Part shown: piece by piece, positions 34,472-41,465 of the stretch | Layout of the letters: each line of letters begins with the position of its first letter | Position numbering within the stretch: position 1 is the first letter of the stretch | Assembly (NCBI RefSeq): GCF_001421325.1 | Contig: NZ_LMJY01000017.1 | Location: 186,001 to 250,000 of the forward strand | Direction: 5' to 3' | Source: Novosphingobium sp. Leaf2 | GTDB lineage: Bacteria > Pseudomonadota > Alphaproteobacteria > Sphingomonadales > Sphingomonadaceae | DNA: 64,000 nucleotides | Notes under the pieces: model-generated | The model's database searches: none | The model's input: the letters and a program-made list of their open reading frames with translations, nothing else | Told to the model about the DNA's origin: nothing | Translations under genes and position numbers: made by a program

Positions 34472-34814
34472 GTCAAGAGTGTAAACTTGGAGACTCCCGG
34501 TACAGCAGCGGACCTGAGTTGTGCCTTATGTCCTGATCATCAGAAATCCTGCCGAATTCCTGGCGCACGCTTCGTCATCCACCCACGCAGATATGGTGAT
34601 CACGATGGCGACCGGAAGCGCACGCCGGTTTTGGGACAACGCTACACGTTGCCGCAGCGTCCGGTACCGTGGATCGTTTCGGCGCACATCAGGACGTGTG
34701 CGATTGGGCCGTACTGGGTGACCATGAGCGTCGTCAGCGCCGCGAATATCGCGAACGGGATCAAAGCCAATTCGCGCGGTGGCGACCGCCTACCGGAAGA
34801 CCGTGCCAGCGAAT
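34472..34814. other. Host intergenic sequence beside attL, no gene recognised
   Basis: This 343-bp stretch lies between the Rieske promoter and the tRNA remnant. A plus-strand frame runs through it and on through the tRNA piece, but its sequence resembles no family, and its end is the usual translation artefact of a tRNA 3' half. It may hold degenerate gene remains. Confidence 0.4.
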
Positions 34815-34860
34815 TGGAGCGGGTGAAGGGAATCGAACCCTCGTATTCAGCTTGGGAAGC
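34815..34860 (-). other. attL: 3' fragment of tRNA-Gly(CCC)
   Basis: Read on the minus strand, these 46 nt hold the anticodon loop TTCCCAA (anticodon CCC), the 3' anticodon-stem strand, the variable loop, the T arm with GGTTCGATTCC, the 3' acceptor strand CACCCGCTC and an encoded CCA. The 5' half of the tRNA is missing: beyond 34860 the sequence no longer pairs with the anticodon stem or supplies a D arm. This is the expected left junction of a phage that recombines in the anticodon loop and restores the whole tRNA at its other end. Confidence 0.85.
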
Positions 34861-34886
34861 ATACGACGCCCCGCCCGAATCGGTAG

Positions 34887-34909
34887 AAATCTCCTAACAC
34901 AGGAGGTTT
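34887..34909 (+). promoter_or_regulatory. Hairpin that buries the Shine-Dalgarno sequence of the first phage gene
   Basis: Arms AAATCTCCT (34887-34895) and AGGAGGTTT (34901-34909) pair over 9 bp (one G-U) around AACAC. The right arm contains the AGGAGG ribosome site 6 nt before the GTG start at 34913, so the stem would mask it in the mRNA. It could delay translation or give temperature or antisense control. Confidence 0.55.
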
Positions 34910-34912
34910 CAA

Positions 34913-35422
34913 GTGCGAGAACATTCACCGAACGAGGCGGGAACATCGGCTATCGATGCCGCCGTTTTACCGCGCAGCCGAAACAGCGATCGACCGGCTA
35001 ACGGTGAGTTCCGCTCTCAGCATCGCCATAAGCAGCTGATTGGCTCGATTGTCGGCGCAACGGGCGCAGAGACGAAGTGCTTTTGGCGATCCATTCGAGA
35101 ACTCACCACGGAAGAGGGATGGTGGGATGCGCCGCGAGAACAGCCATTTCGGCCTGACGCTTTCAAGATCGACCGCCATGCCCGCACAGTCGAAATTCAT
35201 GAAGCTGTCGTAACACATCCTCCTTCGCGCAAAACGCTCCTGTCCATGGGCGCGTTCTGGTTCGCCATGGATTGCGAGGAGTGGGACGTACTGCTGTTTC
35301 TACATCGACCCGATCAGACACGCCCTGCTGAAATCAACTTGGGCAACTGGTATTACGAGGCGCTGCGAGAACATGCCGCTGCGCCCGTCTCTGCGGAAGC
35401 CGGGGAGGGCGCTGTGTCATGA
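34913..35422 (+). CDS. Phage protein of unknown function, first gene after attL
   Basis: This 169-residue protein starts at a GTG with a strong AGGAGG 6 nt upstream. The N-terminal 45 residues look disordered and basic. The C-terminal part is richer in W, F and acids (SMGAFWFAMDCEEWDVLLFLHRPDQ). No known motif was recognised. Its stop overlaps the start of the next gene by 4 nt. An alternative start inside the frame is possible because the first 40 residues are low in structure. Confidence 0.6.
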   Translation: MREHSPNEAGTSAIDAAVLPRSRNSDRPANGEFRSQHRHKQLIGSIVGATGAETKCFWRSIRELTTEEGWWDAPREQPFRPDAFKIDRHARTVEIHEAVVTHPPSRKTLLSMGAFWFAMDCEEWDVLLFLHRPDQTRPAEINLGNWYYEALREHAAAPVSAEAGEGAVS

Positions 35423-35969
35423 GCGAAGACCTCTACCGCATACGCCCGTTCTGCGACTGGCACGAGGATCACGGCGACGTGCTCTGGTGGCGCATCCCGA
35501 TCTGCGAATCGCCCTATGTCGGGTCGCCATTGGACTGTGGTCGCGACATGCTGATCAATGTATCCATCGGTTTCGAGCACCACGCACTGCCGATTCAACA
35601 GGTTGGGGCTGGCCGTTCACTAAGGACGATTGCCGCCACCTCCTCAACGCCGTACCCGCCATCCTCGCAATGGCAGAGCAGAATGCGCGGCTGCGGGAGG
35701 CGTTGGAGCGCTGCCACGAAACGCTTCACGAATGCACCGCCGTGCTGACGGCAAATGACTGCAAGACGGTGGCCGAGGTGATGACCCTTGCCCGCCGCGC
35801 CCTCGCCAACAAGGACAACGCCGATCCCGTTCGGGGAGCGGATCAACATAAGGGCCTGATATGTACTCGCTTTCCAATCTGGGTCTTGGTTTGGCAGCTA
35901 TGGCTGCTGCTGAGGCATCCGAAGCCAGTGCCATCACCGGAGCATTCGGCTTCGGTGACAAGGCCCTAA
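35419..35969 (+). pseudogene. Phage protein split by an apparent -1 frameshift near 35601-35613
   Basis: The ATG at 35419 opens a frame for about 62 residues (MSEDLYRIRPF ... ALPIQQVGAG), after which the same frame turns low complexity and stops at 35748. One base back, a frame continues the expected style from WPFTKDDCRHLLNAVPAILAMAEQN through a helical segment to about 35850 and stops at 35969. The tail of that second frame overlaps the next gene. The simplest reading is one gene of about 150-180 codons with a 1-nt indel, or a genuine frameshift site. A separate short gene starting at the ATG near 35671 is less likely, as it lacks a ribosome site. Confidence 0.5.
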
Positions 35970-36088
35970 TGAATCTCAACTGGGGCTACGCCCGAGCCAA
36001 GAAGGCTCAGACTCCCAAGAAGTCGGCTGCTGTGCTGAAGCGTCGCAAGGCGAACAAGCAGGCCAGCAAGCAGCGTCGGTCGAAATGA
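35861..36088 (+). CDS. Small basic phage protein
   Basis: This 75-residue protein has an alanine- and glycine-rich N-terminal half (possible membrane-associated helix LGLGLAAMAAAEA) and a lysine/arginine-rich C-terminus (KKSAAVLKRRKANKQASKQRR). AAGGG precedes the ATG at 7 nt. The basic tail suggests nucleic-acid binding, but no family was recognised. It overlaps the end of the frameshifted gene. Confidence 0.6.
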   Translation: MYSLSNLGLGLAAMAAAEASEASAITGAFGFGDKALMNLNWGYARAKKAQTPKKSAAVLKRRKANKQASKQRRSK

Positions 36089-36160
36089 TAGGGCTATTGA
36101 TTGCTGCCTATGCAGTTGGCAGCGTAGTTTGCTGCCCACTCGAAGTAAAAAGGATAAACC

Positions 36161-37363
36161 ATGACCAACGAAACCCATGCCGACCGTGAGGCGGTGCCCG
36201 CATTTGCCCTTGGTGATCGTGTCACCACGATAAGGGGCAGCAAGTGGACCGGACATGTTGTCGGTTTTTCCAAAACCGGCTACGCGGTCGAAAGCGAAAT
36301 GGAGGAGGGTAGCGTCCAGATTCACCCGGAGGCGGCGCTTTGTCTTGCCCCTCCCGCGCAGGCAGAGGCTTCCACGTTGCCGGGGGAGGTTGTGGCGTTC
36401 CAATTAGACGTTGATCGCTGGATGGATGCCTGCTTCGGGGAGGCGATCAAGGCTGATCAGCTGGAACGAGCGGACCGCTTCACCGAGGAGGCGCTTGAAT
36501 TGGCGCAGACCTTCCCTGCGTTCACAGCAGAGCGCGCTCACGCCTTGGTCGATTATGTGTTCGGAAGGCCAGTCGGCGAGCCAACGCAAGAAGTCGGTGG
36601 CGTCATGGTCACGCTTGCCGCGCTCTGCAACACGGCAGGCTTGAGCATTTCCGATGCAGCGAACACCGAACTTGCCCGCATTTGGACGAAGGTGGAGGCC
36701 ATCCGAGCCAAGCAGAAGGCCAAGCCGACTGGCAGTGCGCTACCGATAGCCACCCTTCCCACAACGCCCGCCGTGGAAAGCGGGGAGGATGCAGCCGCGC
36801 TACGTGACCCTGTGGCCATCTGGAAAGAGGCGTGCATCGGGCGAGAGGGCTATTGTAGTCCAGACCTGCAAGACGCGGCCAAGCAGGCGATACGGATTGC
36901 GCAGGCCGAAGCGTCGGGCTGGTCAGGTCAACTCACTCGCTCGGCCAGTATCGACACCCCGGGCGAAGATGACCACGAGTTTCTCGCAGCTTGGCGCTTG
37001 ATGGAGGCGAAGGGCTACCAGTGGTCCGAAGGCAACATTGAGAAGGCTCACCTCGGATGGCTGATGGCGCGCACCGCTCAACCCGTAACGCCCGACTTAT
37101 ATGCTGCAGCCAAAGCAATCCACGAAGGCCGATCAGACATCCCTTGGGAAGCCACGATCAATCAGGACTTGGCCTACCGTGATGCCCGCGCCGCCCTATC
37201 CGCCGCCGAGACCGCCATCAGGGCCAAACGGGATGCGGAGATCGTGGGGTGGTTGCGAGAAAAAGAAGGAGCGTGGCGGATGATCGTCAGCAATCACCCC
37301 GAGGTCGGCGGTCCACACTTGCCTCGTGTCCTTGCCGACGCCATCGAGCGCGGGGAAATATGA
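36161..37363 (+). CDS. DfrB (R67 DHFR)-like SH3 domain fused to a MazG-like domain
   Basis: This is a 400-residue phage protein. Residues 13-60 align with type II dihydrofolate reductase R67: FALGDRV, W29 (W38 of R67), G31, VVG, then GYAVESE and [11 protein letters not shown]. Here VQIH (52-55) replaces VQIY and threonine replaces K32, while the Q and I of the active-site pore are kept. Residues about 82-190 look like a phage MazG-like NTP pyrophosphohydrolase: [11 protein letters not shown] (EE..E at 110-114) and EVGGVMVTL, where glycine replaces the usual last aspartate. The remaining C-terminus has two phage-type helical modules (about 215-400). Its stop overlaps the next gene by 4 nt. Confidence 0.8.
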   Translation: MTNETHADREAVPAFALGDRVTTIRGSKWTGHVVGFSKTGYAVESEMEEGSVQIHPEAALCLAPPAQAEASTLPGEVVAFQLDVDRWMDACFGEAIKADQLERADRFTEEALELAQTFPAFTAERAHALVDYVFGRPVGEPTQEVGGVMVTLAALCNTAGLSISDAANTELARIWTKVEAIRAKQKAKPTGSALPIATLPTTPAVESGEDAAALRDPVAIWKEACIGREGYCSPDLQDAAKQAIRIAQAEASGWSGQLTRSASIDTPGEDDHEFLAAWRLMEAKGYQWSEGNIEKAHLGWLMARTAQPVTPDLYAAAKAIHEGRSDIPWEATINQDLAYRDARAALSAAETAIRAKRDAEIVGWLREKEGAWRMIVSNHPEVGGPHLPRVLADAIERGEI

Positions 37364-37761
37364 TGGTCCAATTTACCTCCCTTCCTCCAGAGGAAATTGA
37401 GCGCCGCCGCCTGCTCTCGGTCGGTGTGCGCGATGATCAAAGGAAGGGCGATTGGCAGCGAGAATATCAGAAGCGCTGCGATACGTTCTTCTGGAAGCGC
37501 GGCCCCTGTTGCGCCGGTTGTGATCATTGGGCCAGTGAGGCCGGCGACATAGGGGAGTGCACCTCTGCGCCACCAGTGTCCGGCGCTCAGGTTCTCAAGA
37601 GCCTTGGAGTTGATTGGTCCAGCTACACGCCGCCGCCGGGACAGCCGTTCACAAGCCGGGATCATAGATGCGGTGCATTCCAAGACACGTTCGATTGGTC
37701 CTCGCTCGATAGCGATTATCTGCAGGCCATAGGATGGCGCGGGGACGCCGACCATGGATGA
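37360..37761 (+). CDS. Cysteine-rich phage protein, probable zinc binder
   Basis: This 133-residue protein starts at the first of two adjacent ATGs overlapping the previous stop. It has a cysteine/histidine set: [21 protein letters not shown], and later DHRCGAF. These residues could hold one or two Zn ions. The conserved-looking [20 protein letters not shown] and DTFDWSSLD segments are of the kind seen in conserved hypothetical proteins of alphaproteobacterial phages. No function is known. Confidence 0.7.
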   Translation: MMVQFTSLPPEEIERRRLLSVGVRDDQRKGDWQREYQKRCDTFFWKRGPCCAGCDHWASEAGDIGECTSAPPVSGAQVLKSLGVDWSSYTPPPGQPFTSRDHRCGAFQDTFDWSSLDSDYLQAIGWRGDADHG

Positions 37762-38053
37762 GATCGACAGGGTGATTGCGGGGCTGACGAAGGCGCAGTT
37801 GACGGCGTTGCACAACCTCGCGGTTTGTCACGAGCGGAAACCTTGGGATTGGCACGAGGCTCCGCACGACGGATGGAGAAGGGCGGGGGCAGCATGCAAT
37901 GGACTCTGGCGCCTCGATCTGGCTGCAATTGGCGGTCGGCGAAAAGGTTTGACGCTCTACCGCCTCACCTTGCTTGGCCTCGAAGTCAGCGCCCGCCTGA
38001 ACGCCCACCACCAACCCACAGAAAAAGAACACACCCAGAACGTAACCGATTGA
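37754..38053 (+). CDS. Small phage protein, possible winged-helix
   Basis: This 99-residue protein overlaps the previous gene by 8 nt. The order LTKAQLTALHNLA ... GLWRLDLAAIGGRRKGLTLYRLTLLGLEVSARL resembles a helix-turn-helix followed by a wing ending in LTxLGxxxA, as in small MarR-like proteins, but it is too divergent for a firm call. The last 15 residues are polar. Confidence 0.6.
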   Translation: MDEIDRVIAGLTKAQLTALHNLAVCHERKPWDWHEAPHDGWRRAGAACNGLWRLDLAAIGGRRKGLTLYRLTLLGLEVSARLNAHHQPTEKEHTQNVTD

Positions 38054-38086
38054 CCCGACTCGCCCCGCCATAGCCATGCTCTCGCC

Positions 38087-38368
38087 ATGCCTTATGGTTC
38101 CCTCGATACAGTCGGCATCCTCGACAACGTTCTGCGCACCGGGCGCGGTATCCAGGTGGAGTGCACCGGATGTCCGGGGTTGCACCGCTTCACGCACGAC
38201 GAGATCGCCGCGCTGGCTGACAAGGTGGGGCGTGATTACAACCTGCTCAACCGCCGATGCAAGTGCCGATTGACGCCGGGGTGCGAGGGCTGGAACCGGT
38301 TCTTCTTCCTGTCGGGCGTCTACAGGCCGCTTTTTACGCCGGAGCATTCGGTTCGGTGGGGTCGGTAA
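38087..38368 (+). CDS. Small phage protein with a CxxC...CxC zinc-site pattern
   Basis: This 93-residue protein shows CTGCPG, H near residue 33, then CKCRLTPGCEGW, a likely single zinc site. Residues 75-93 are aromatic (FFFLSGVYRPLF). The gene follows the preceding one by 33 nt. Function is unknown. Confidence 0.6.
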   Translation: MPYGSLDTVGILDNVLRTGRGIQVECTGCPGLHRFTHDEIAALADKVGRDYNLLNRRCKCRLTPGCEGWNRFFFLSGVYRPLFTPEHSVRWGR

Positions 38369-38673
38369 AGGCTTGCACCGGGAATCGTGATTTGCGATTC
38401 TGCTTGGGCAACGCAAGTCTCGGATGCACCGTCATTCGGAACTTAGACGATCAGCCTCCACCCACGGTGAAGTGCAATCGGCGGTAGGTGGAAGCCCTAC
38501 TCCCCACAATCCACCGGCATCCCCAACGCCCGCTCATACCGGCAAATCCGCACCCCGGCAGCGCGTAGTCGCTTGTGGGGCTTGAGAACAAATCAAGATT
38601 CTGATACAAAACGGGCCGGAAACGCTGCTTGCAACAGCGCCCGGCCCTAACCACCACGCAAGGAATCTGCGCT
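38369..38673. other. Intergenic region before the HNH gene
   Basis: This 305-bp gap contains no intact gene. On the minus strand about 30 codons ending at a TAG (38497-38499) read KRLRAAGVRICRYERALGMP and have no usable start, as if they were the 3' end of a lost gene. An AT-rich stretch at 38580-38615 may hold the HNH promoter. Confidence 0.4.
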
Positions 38674-39216
38674 ATGACTAAAGCCCAATTACCCTCCATC
38701 GAATACCTCCGTCAACGTCTCTCCTATAACCCCGTCACTGGCGATATGGTCTGGCGGGAAGCCTATCCAAGTGACTTCAAGCAGGATTGGGTGTGCAGGG
38801 ACTGGAATCGTCGCTGGGCCGGCGGGAAAGCGGGTTCAGACAACGGCAGGGGCTATTTAGTTCTTGGAATTGCTGGCTTTAACCTGCGAGTACATCGCGT
38901 CGCTTGGGCAATGTATACTGGGTCTTGGCCGGAGCATTCCATCGATCACATCAACGGCAATAAAAACGACAACCGGATATCCAATTTGCGGGATGTTCCG
39001 CATGAGATGAACACTAGAAATTCACCGATAAGCAGACGAAACACAACGGGGCGCGTAGGCGTACAACAACTACGGGATGCCTGGCGCGTTGAAATTGGAA
39101 GCGGAACAAATAAGATTTATTTAGGTAAGTTCACAACTTTTGCAGACGCAGTGACGGCACGTAGAACTGCAGAAGAAAAGTTAGGATATCACCCGAATCA
39201 TGGCCGAAAATCCTAG
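38674..39216 (+). CDS. HNH endonuclease with AP2 domain
   Basis: This 180-residue homing-type nuclease has the HNH core RVHRVAWAMYTGSWPEHSIDHINGNKNDN and ISNLRDV, followed by a C-terminal AP2 DNA-binding domain (GRVGVQQLRDAWRVEIGSG ... LGKFTTFADAVTARR). I chose the ATG at 38674 (AGGA 9 nt upstream). The 3' half is clearly more AT-rich than the surrounding phage genes, and the gene is inserted at the point where early and late transcription converge. Both facts suggest a mobile nuclease acquired separately. Its last 4 nt overlap the o-spanin stop. Confidence 0.88.
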   Translation: MTKAQLPSIEYLRQRLSYNPVTGDMVWREAYPSDFKQDWVCRDWNRRWAGGKAGSDNGRGYLVLGIAGFNLRVHRVAWAMYTGSWPEHSIDHINGNKNDNRISNLRDVPHEMNTRNSPISRRNTTGRVGVQQLRDAWRVEIGSGTNKIYLGKFTTFADAVTARRTAEEKLGYHPNHGRKS

Positions 39217-39491
39217 TCACATGTCAGCCCACGCATCCCCATGGATTTGTGGAACTGGCATAGCCTGACGGCGGCTGAGTGGACGCGGTCAAGCGTCGCC
39301 TCAATCGCCGCCGAATACCGATCGCTCGCAGCCGGGTCCGTCAGTATCTCAACGGGAGGTTTCGGCTTTGCCTCGATCACGGCGGCTATGTCCGCAGCCG
39401 GGGGATACGCGGGGGAGGTGGTTTTGCAGGCGGTGAGGGTGAGCGTAAAGGCAACTTGTAACGCCAGCTTACATGTTCGCATCACAAGCAC
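39213..39491 (-). CDS. o-spanin lipoprotein (Rz1-like)
   Basis: This 92-residue protein has a signal sequence and lipobox LTLTAC (C22 lipidated), then a proline-rich stretch typical of outer-membrane spanins. The start overlaps the end of the i-spanin gene by 10 nt in another frame, the usual spanin gene layout. It bridges to the inner-membrane partner to fuse the membranes at the end of lysis. Two further cysteines (C79, C91) may form a disulphide. Confidence 0.8.
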   Translation of the reverse strand: MLVMRTCKLALQVAFTLTLTACKTTSPAYPPAADIAAVIEAKPKPPVEILTDPAASDRYSAAIEATLDRVHSAAVRLCQFHKSMGMRGLTCD

Positions 39492-39913
39492 CTTTCTTTG
39501 TAAGCCGCCACCTTCACCAGTTCCGCCGCGCTATACGCCTGCCGCATCCGCGCGCAATTCAGCGCCACGGTGGTAGGCGGCAAGGCGGCGCGCTGCTCGA
39601 CAGGCTTGGCAGCTTCCACCGCTTCGGCCTTGGTAATCGCATCGTCGCGTTCGGATCGCAGCTGGGCGTTCTCCAAGGCGTCTGCGGCGCGGTCCTCTGC
39701 AGCCACTTGTGAGGCAGGGGCGGCAGCTTGGTTGATTGCAGCCTCGTGCTGGTCGATCACCTTGGCGTCGTGCGTGTGCAGCCAGATGGCCCATGCAGCC
39801 CATAGGAGCGCGAGGAGGGCGATTGCGGCCAGAGCCAGCTTCACGCCACGTGGGAGCGCTGAGAGCCAGGCGCGGGCGGACAGGAGGGCGGCGGCGATCA
39901 TGCGTCGCCCCAC
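39482..39913 (-). CDS. i-spanin (Rz-like)
   Basis: This 143-residue protein has one N-terminal transmembrane helix (about 24-46, LALAAIALLALLWAAWAIWL) and a long periplasmic coiled-coil region (about 50-115) rich in A, E, R and Q, ending with two cysteines. This is the standard inner-membrane spanin layout. It overlaps the upstream 62-codon gene by 16 nt. Confidence 0.8.
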   Translation of the reverse strand: MGRRMIAAALLSARAWLSALPRGVKLALAAIALLALLWAAWAIWLHTHDAKVIDQHEAAINQAAAPASQVAAEDRAADALENAQLRSERDDAITKAEAVEAAKPVEQRAALPPTTVALNCARMRQAYSAAELVKVAAYKERCL

Positions 39914-40086
39914 ACAAAGCCGATGGGGTTGGGCGCGCGCCAGATCGTGTTGCCGTCGCTGTCCAGCAAGCCGGTATCGGTGGCCTCATGATCGCTGACG
40001 GTCGGCATGTGCGTCATGGGCTCATCCCACACTTCGTCTGCAATCCATGCCTTGATAGGGCGCGGCTTGGTGAAATATCGACTCAT
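39898..40086 (-). CDS. Small phage protein inside the lysis cassette
   Basis: This 62-residue soluble protein rich in D, W and P (WIADEVWDEPMTHMP ... NTIWRAPNPIGFVWGDA) has no known motif. It overlaps the holin gene upstream (4 nt) and the i-spanin gene downstream, so it is translated as part of the cassette. Confidence 0.6.
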   Translation of the reverse strand: MSRYFTKPRPIKAWIADEVWDEPMTHMPTVSDHEATDTGLLDSDGNTIWRAPNPIGFVWGDA

Positions 40087-40427
40087 GGCTTCAATTCCTC
40101 CGCTACGTCCTGTGCGGCGCTGGCAGCGGCTTGGGCGCCAAGGGCCGGACCCGAACCTGTCGCGGCTACCACGGCGTCAGCCAGCTTGCCGGTGTTGTCG
40201 GCGCGCTTCTCGTCCAGAGCGTCCTGACCGGCGCGGTTCGTGAAGTAGTGCCCCAGCGCCATCAGGGCCATGCCGGACAACTGCCCGACCATGTACGTGA
40301 TGATGTCCTTGTTGCTGGCAGGCAGGTTCTTGAACAGGAAGAACGGCAGCATCCCGATGAACGCGCCGGTGAGCATGAACGCCAAGCGGTTGCGCATGAG
40401 GTCCGGGGAGGAGGTCACAACATCCAC
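40083..40427 (-). CDS. Putative holin with two transmembrane helices
   Basis: This 114-residue protein has helices at about 14-32 (LAFMLTGAFIGMLPFFLF) and 43-62 (ITYMVGQLSGMALMALGHYF), then a soluble charged and alanine-rich tail. Its position between the endolysin and spanin genes and its overlap of both neighbours fit a class II holin. It may instead be a pinholin or accessory to the other membrane protein at 41005-41418. Confidence 0.65.
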   Translation of the reverse strand: MDVVTSSPDLMRNRLAFMLTGAFIGMLPFFLFKNLPASNKDIITYMVGQLSGMALMALGHYFTNRAGQDALDEKRADNTGKLADAVVAATGSGPALGAQAAASAAQDVAEELKP

Positions 40428-41008
40428 CCTTTGATCTGGGCAAGCCGGGCCTTGCGGTCGTTGAGCCCGTTCGTGCCCCCGTTGATCCGCTTGGTGATGC
40501 CCACCACGTCGTCCTTGTCGGCCAGCGCATTGAGGTTGCGAGACCGCCAGTATTCCAACGCGATTAACAGCCCGACCGCAGGCGTGGCAGCGAGCGCGGG
40601 ATTGCCCTCAAGGTCGAGCCCCAGGCGTTTGCCATAGTCGCGATAGTTGGCGCGGCCTGTCAGCTGCAAAGGCCCGCGACCCTTGTACCGGAGGCCATCG
40701 CCGGGCTGCGTGTTGCCCAGATCGGCGCGGCCCTCGTAGCCCTTCTGCGCGGCAGTCGGACCCCAGATTTCCTCCATGTACCGGAAGCCACCGCTCTCAT
40801 GGCTGACTTGCGCGAGGAAGTGGGCGAGCCGCAGGGCATTGTCCATGATGCCGTATTCCGCGAAGTGCTTGACGGCAGTGTATGCCAGCCCTTCCGCGCG
40901 ATCGGTGGAGGCTCCCATCTTGCGAAACAGCGCGGCGAAGGAGAGGGGGCCGAATTGGCCGTCTGCTTTCACGCCAAGGGTGGTTTGGAGTTTGCGGGTG
41001 TCGATCAT
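40415..41008 (-). CDS. Endolysin: peptidoglycan-binding region plus GH19-like lysozyme
   Basis: This 197-residue enzyme has an N-terminal segment (LQTTLGVKADGQFGPLSFAAL) like the start of a peptidoglycan-binding or phage-lysozyme repeat, then a GH19 chitinase-like fold. The catalytic glutamates are probably E71 (VSHESGGF) and E80 (YMEEIW), followed by YKGRGPLQLTGRANY and the C-terminal RINGGTNGLNDR. No signal peptide is present, so export depends on the holin. Confidence 0.88.
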   Translation of the reverse strand: MIDTRKLQTTLGVKADGQFGPLSFAALFRKMGASTDRAEGLAYTAVKHFAEYGIMDNALRLAHFLAQVSHESGGFRYMEEIWGPTAAQKGYEGRADLGNTQPGDGLRYKGRGPLQLTGRANYRDYGKRLGLDLEGNPALAATPAVGLLIALEYWRSRNLNALADKDDVVGITKRINGGTNGLNDRKARLAQIKGWML

Positions 41009-41418
41009 GGCGCTGCTCCATGCGGCTCAGAATGGTTTTGCACCGGATCGCGCCGTTCGACGGCAAGCGGCGCCTCGATCTTGGTCACGGTGGTGGGAGG
41101 TGAGCCAATCACGCCTGTCGCCCGCCCGATGATATACATCGCCACGAACAGGCTGAACACGACCGGCCCCCACACACGCAGGGCACCGATCGCGCCCATG
41201 GCCCCGCGCTGCTCGTCATGCGTGCGCTCAAGGGCATCGACACGCACGGCCAAGGCGCTAACAGCCTCGTGGACCCGCTGCTCCTCGATCCGCGCCAGGC
41301 GCTCCAAAATCACGACCTGCGTTGCTTGCATGTCGCGCATTACTTCACCGTTCACGCGCACGCTTTCCGCAAGCTGCTTGATAACCTCGAACTGAAAGCG
41401 CGTGTCACTCTCGGTCAT
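41005..41418 (-). CDS. Coiled-coil membrane protein of the lysis cassette, possible second holin
   Basis: This 137-residue protein has an N-terminal helical coiled coil (about 8-80, with heptad-like L/V spacing), one transmembrane helix (about 85-105, VWGPVVFSLFVAMYIIG), then a short polar tail. It overlaps the endolysin start by 4 nt. Single-helix proteins of this type are holins or antiholins in many phages. Confidence 0.6.
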   Translation of the reverse strand: MTESDTRFQFEVIKQLAESVRVNGEVMRDMQATQVVILERLARIEEQRVHEAVSALAVRVDALERTHDEQRGAMGAIGALRVWGPVVFSLFVAMYIIGRATGVIGSPPTTVTKIEAPLAVERRDPVQNHSEPHGAAP

Positions 41419-41465
41419 GGTGGTGCCTGTCGATCATGGGGCGCATGGCTCTTGTCCGGTGGGGG

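Noticed and set aside
34439..34897. A 152-codon frame crossing the tRNA remnant
   Set aside because: Its C-terminal VKGIEPSYSAWEA is the common mistranslation of a tRNA 3' half; the rest resembles nothing.
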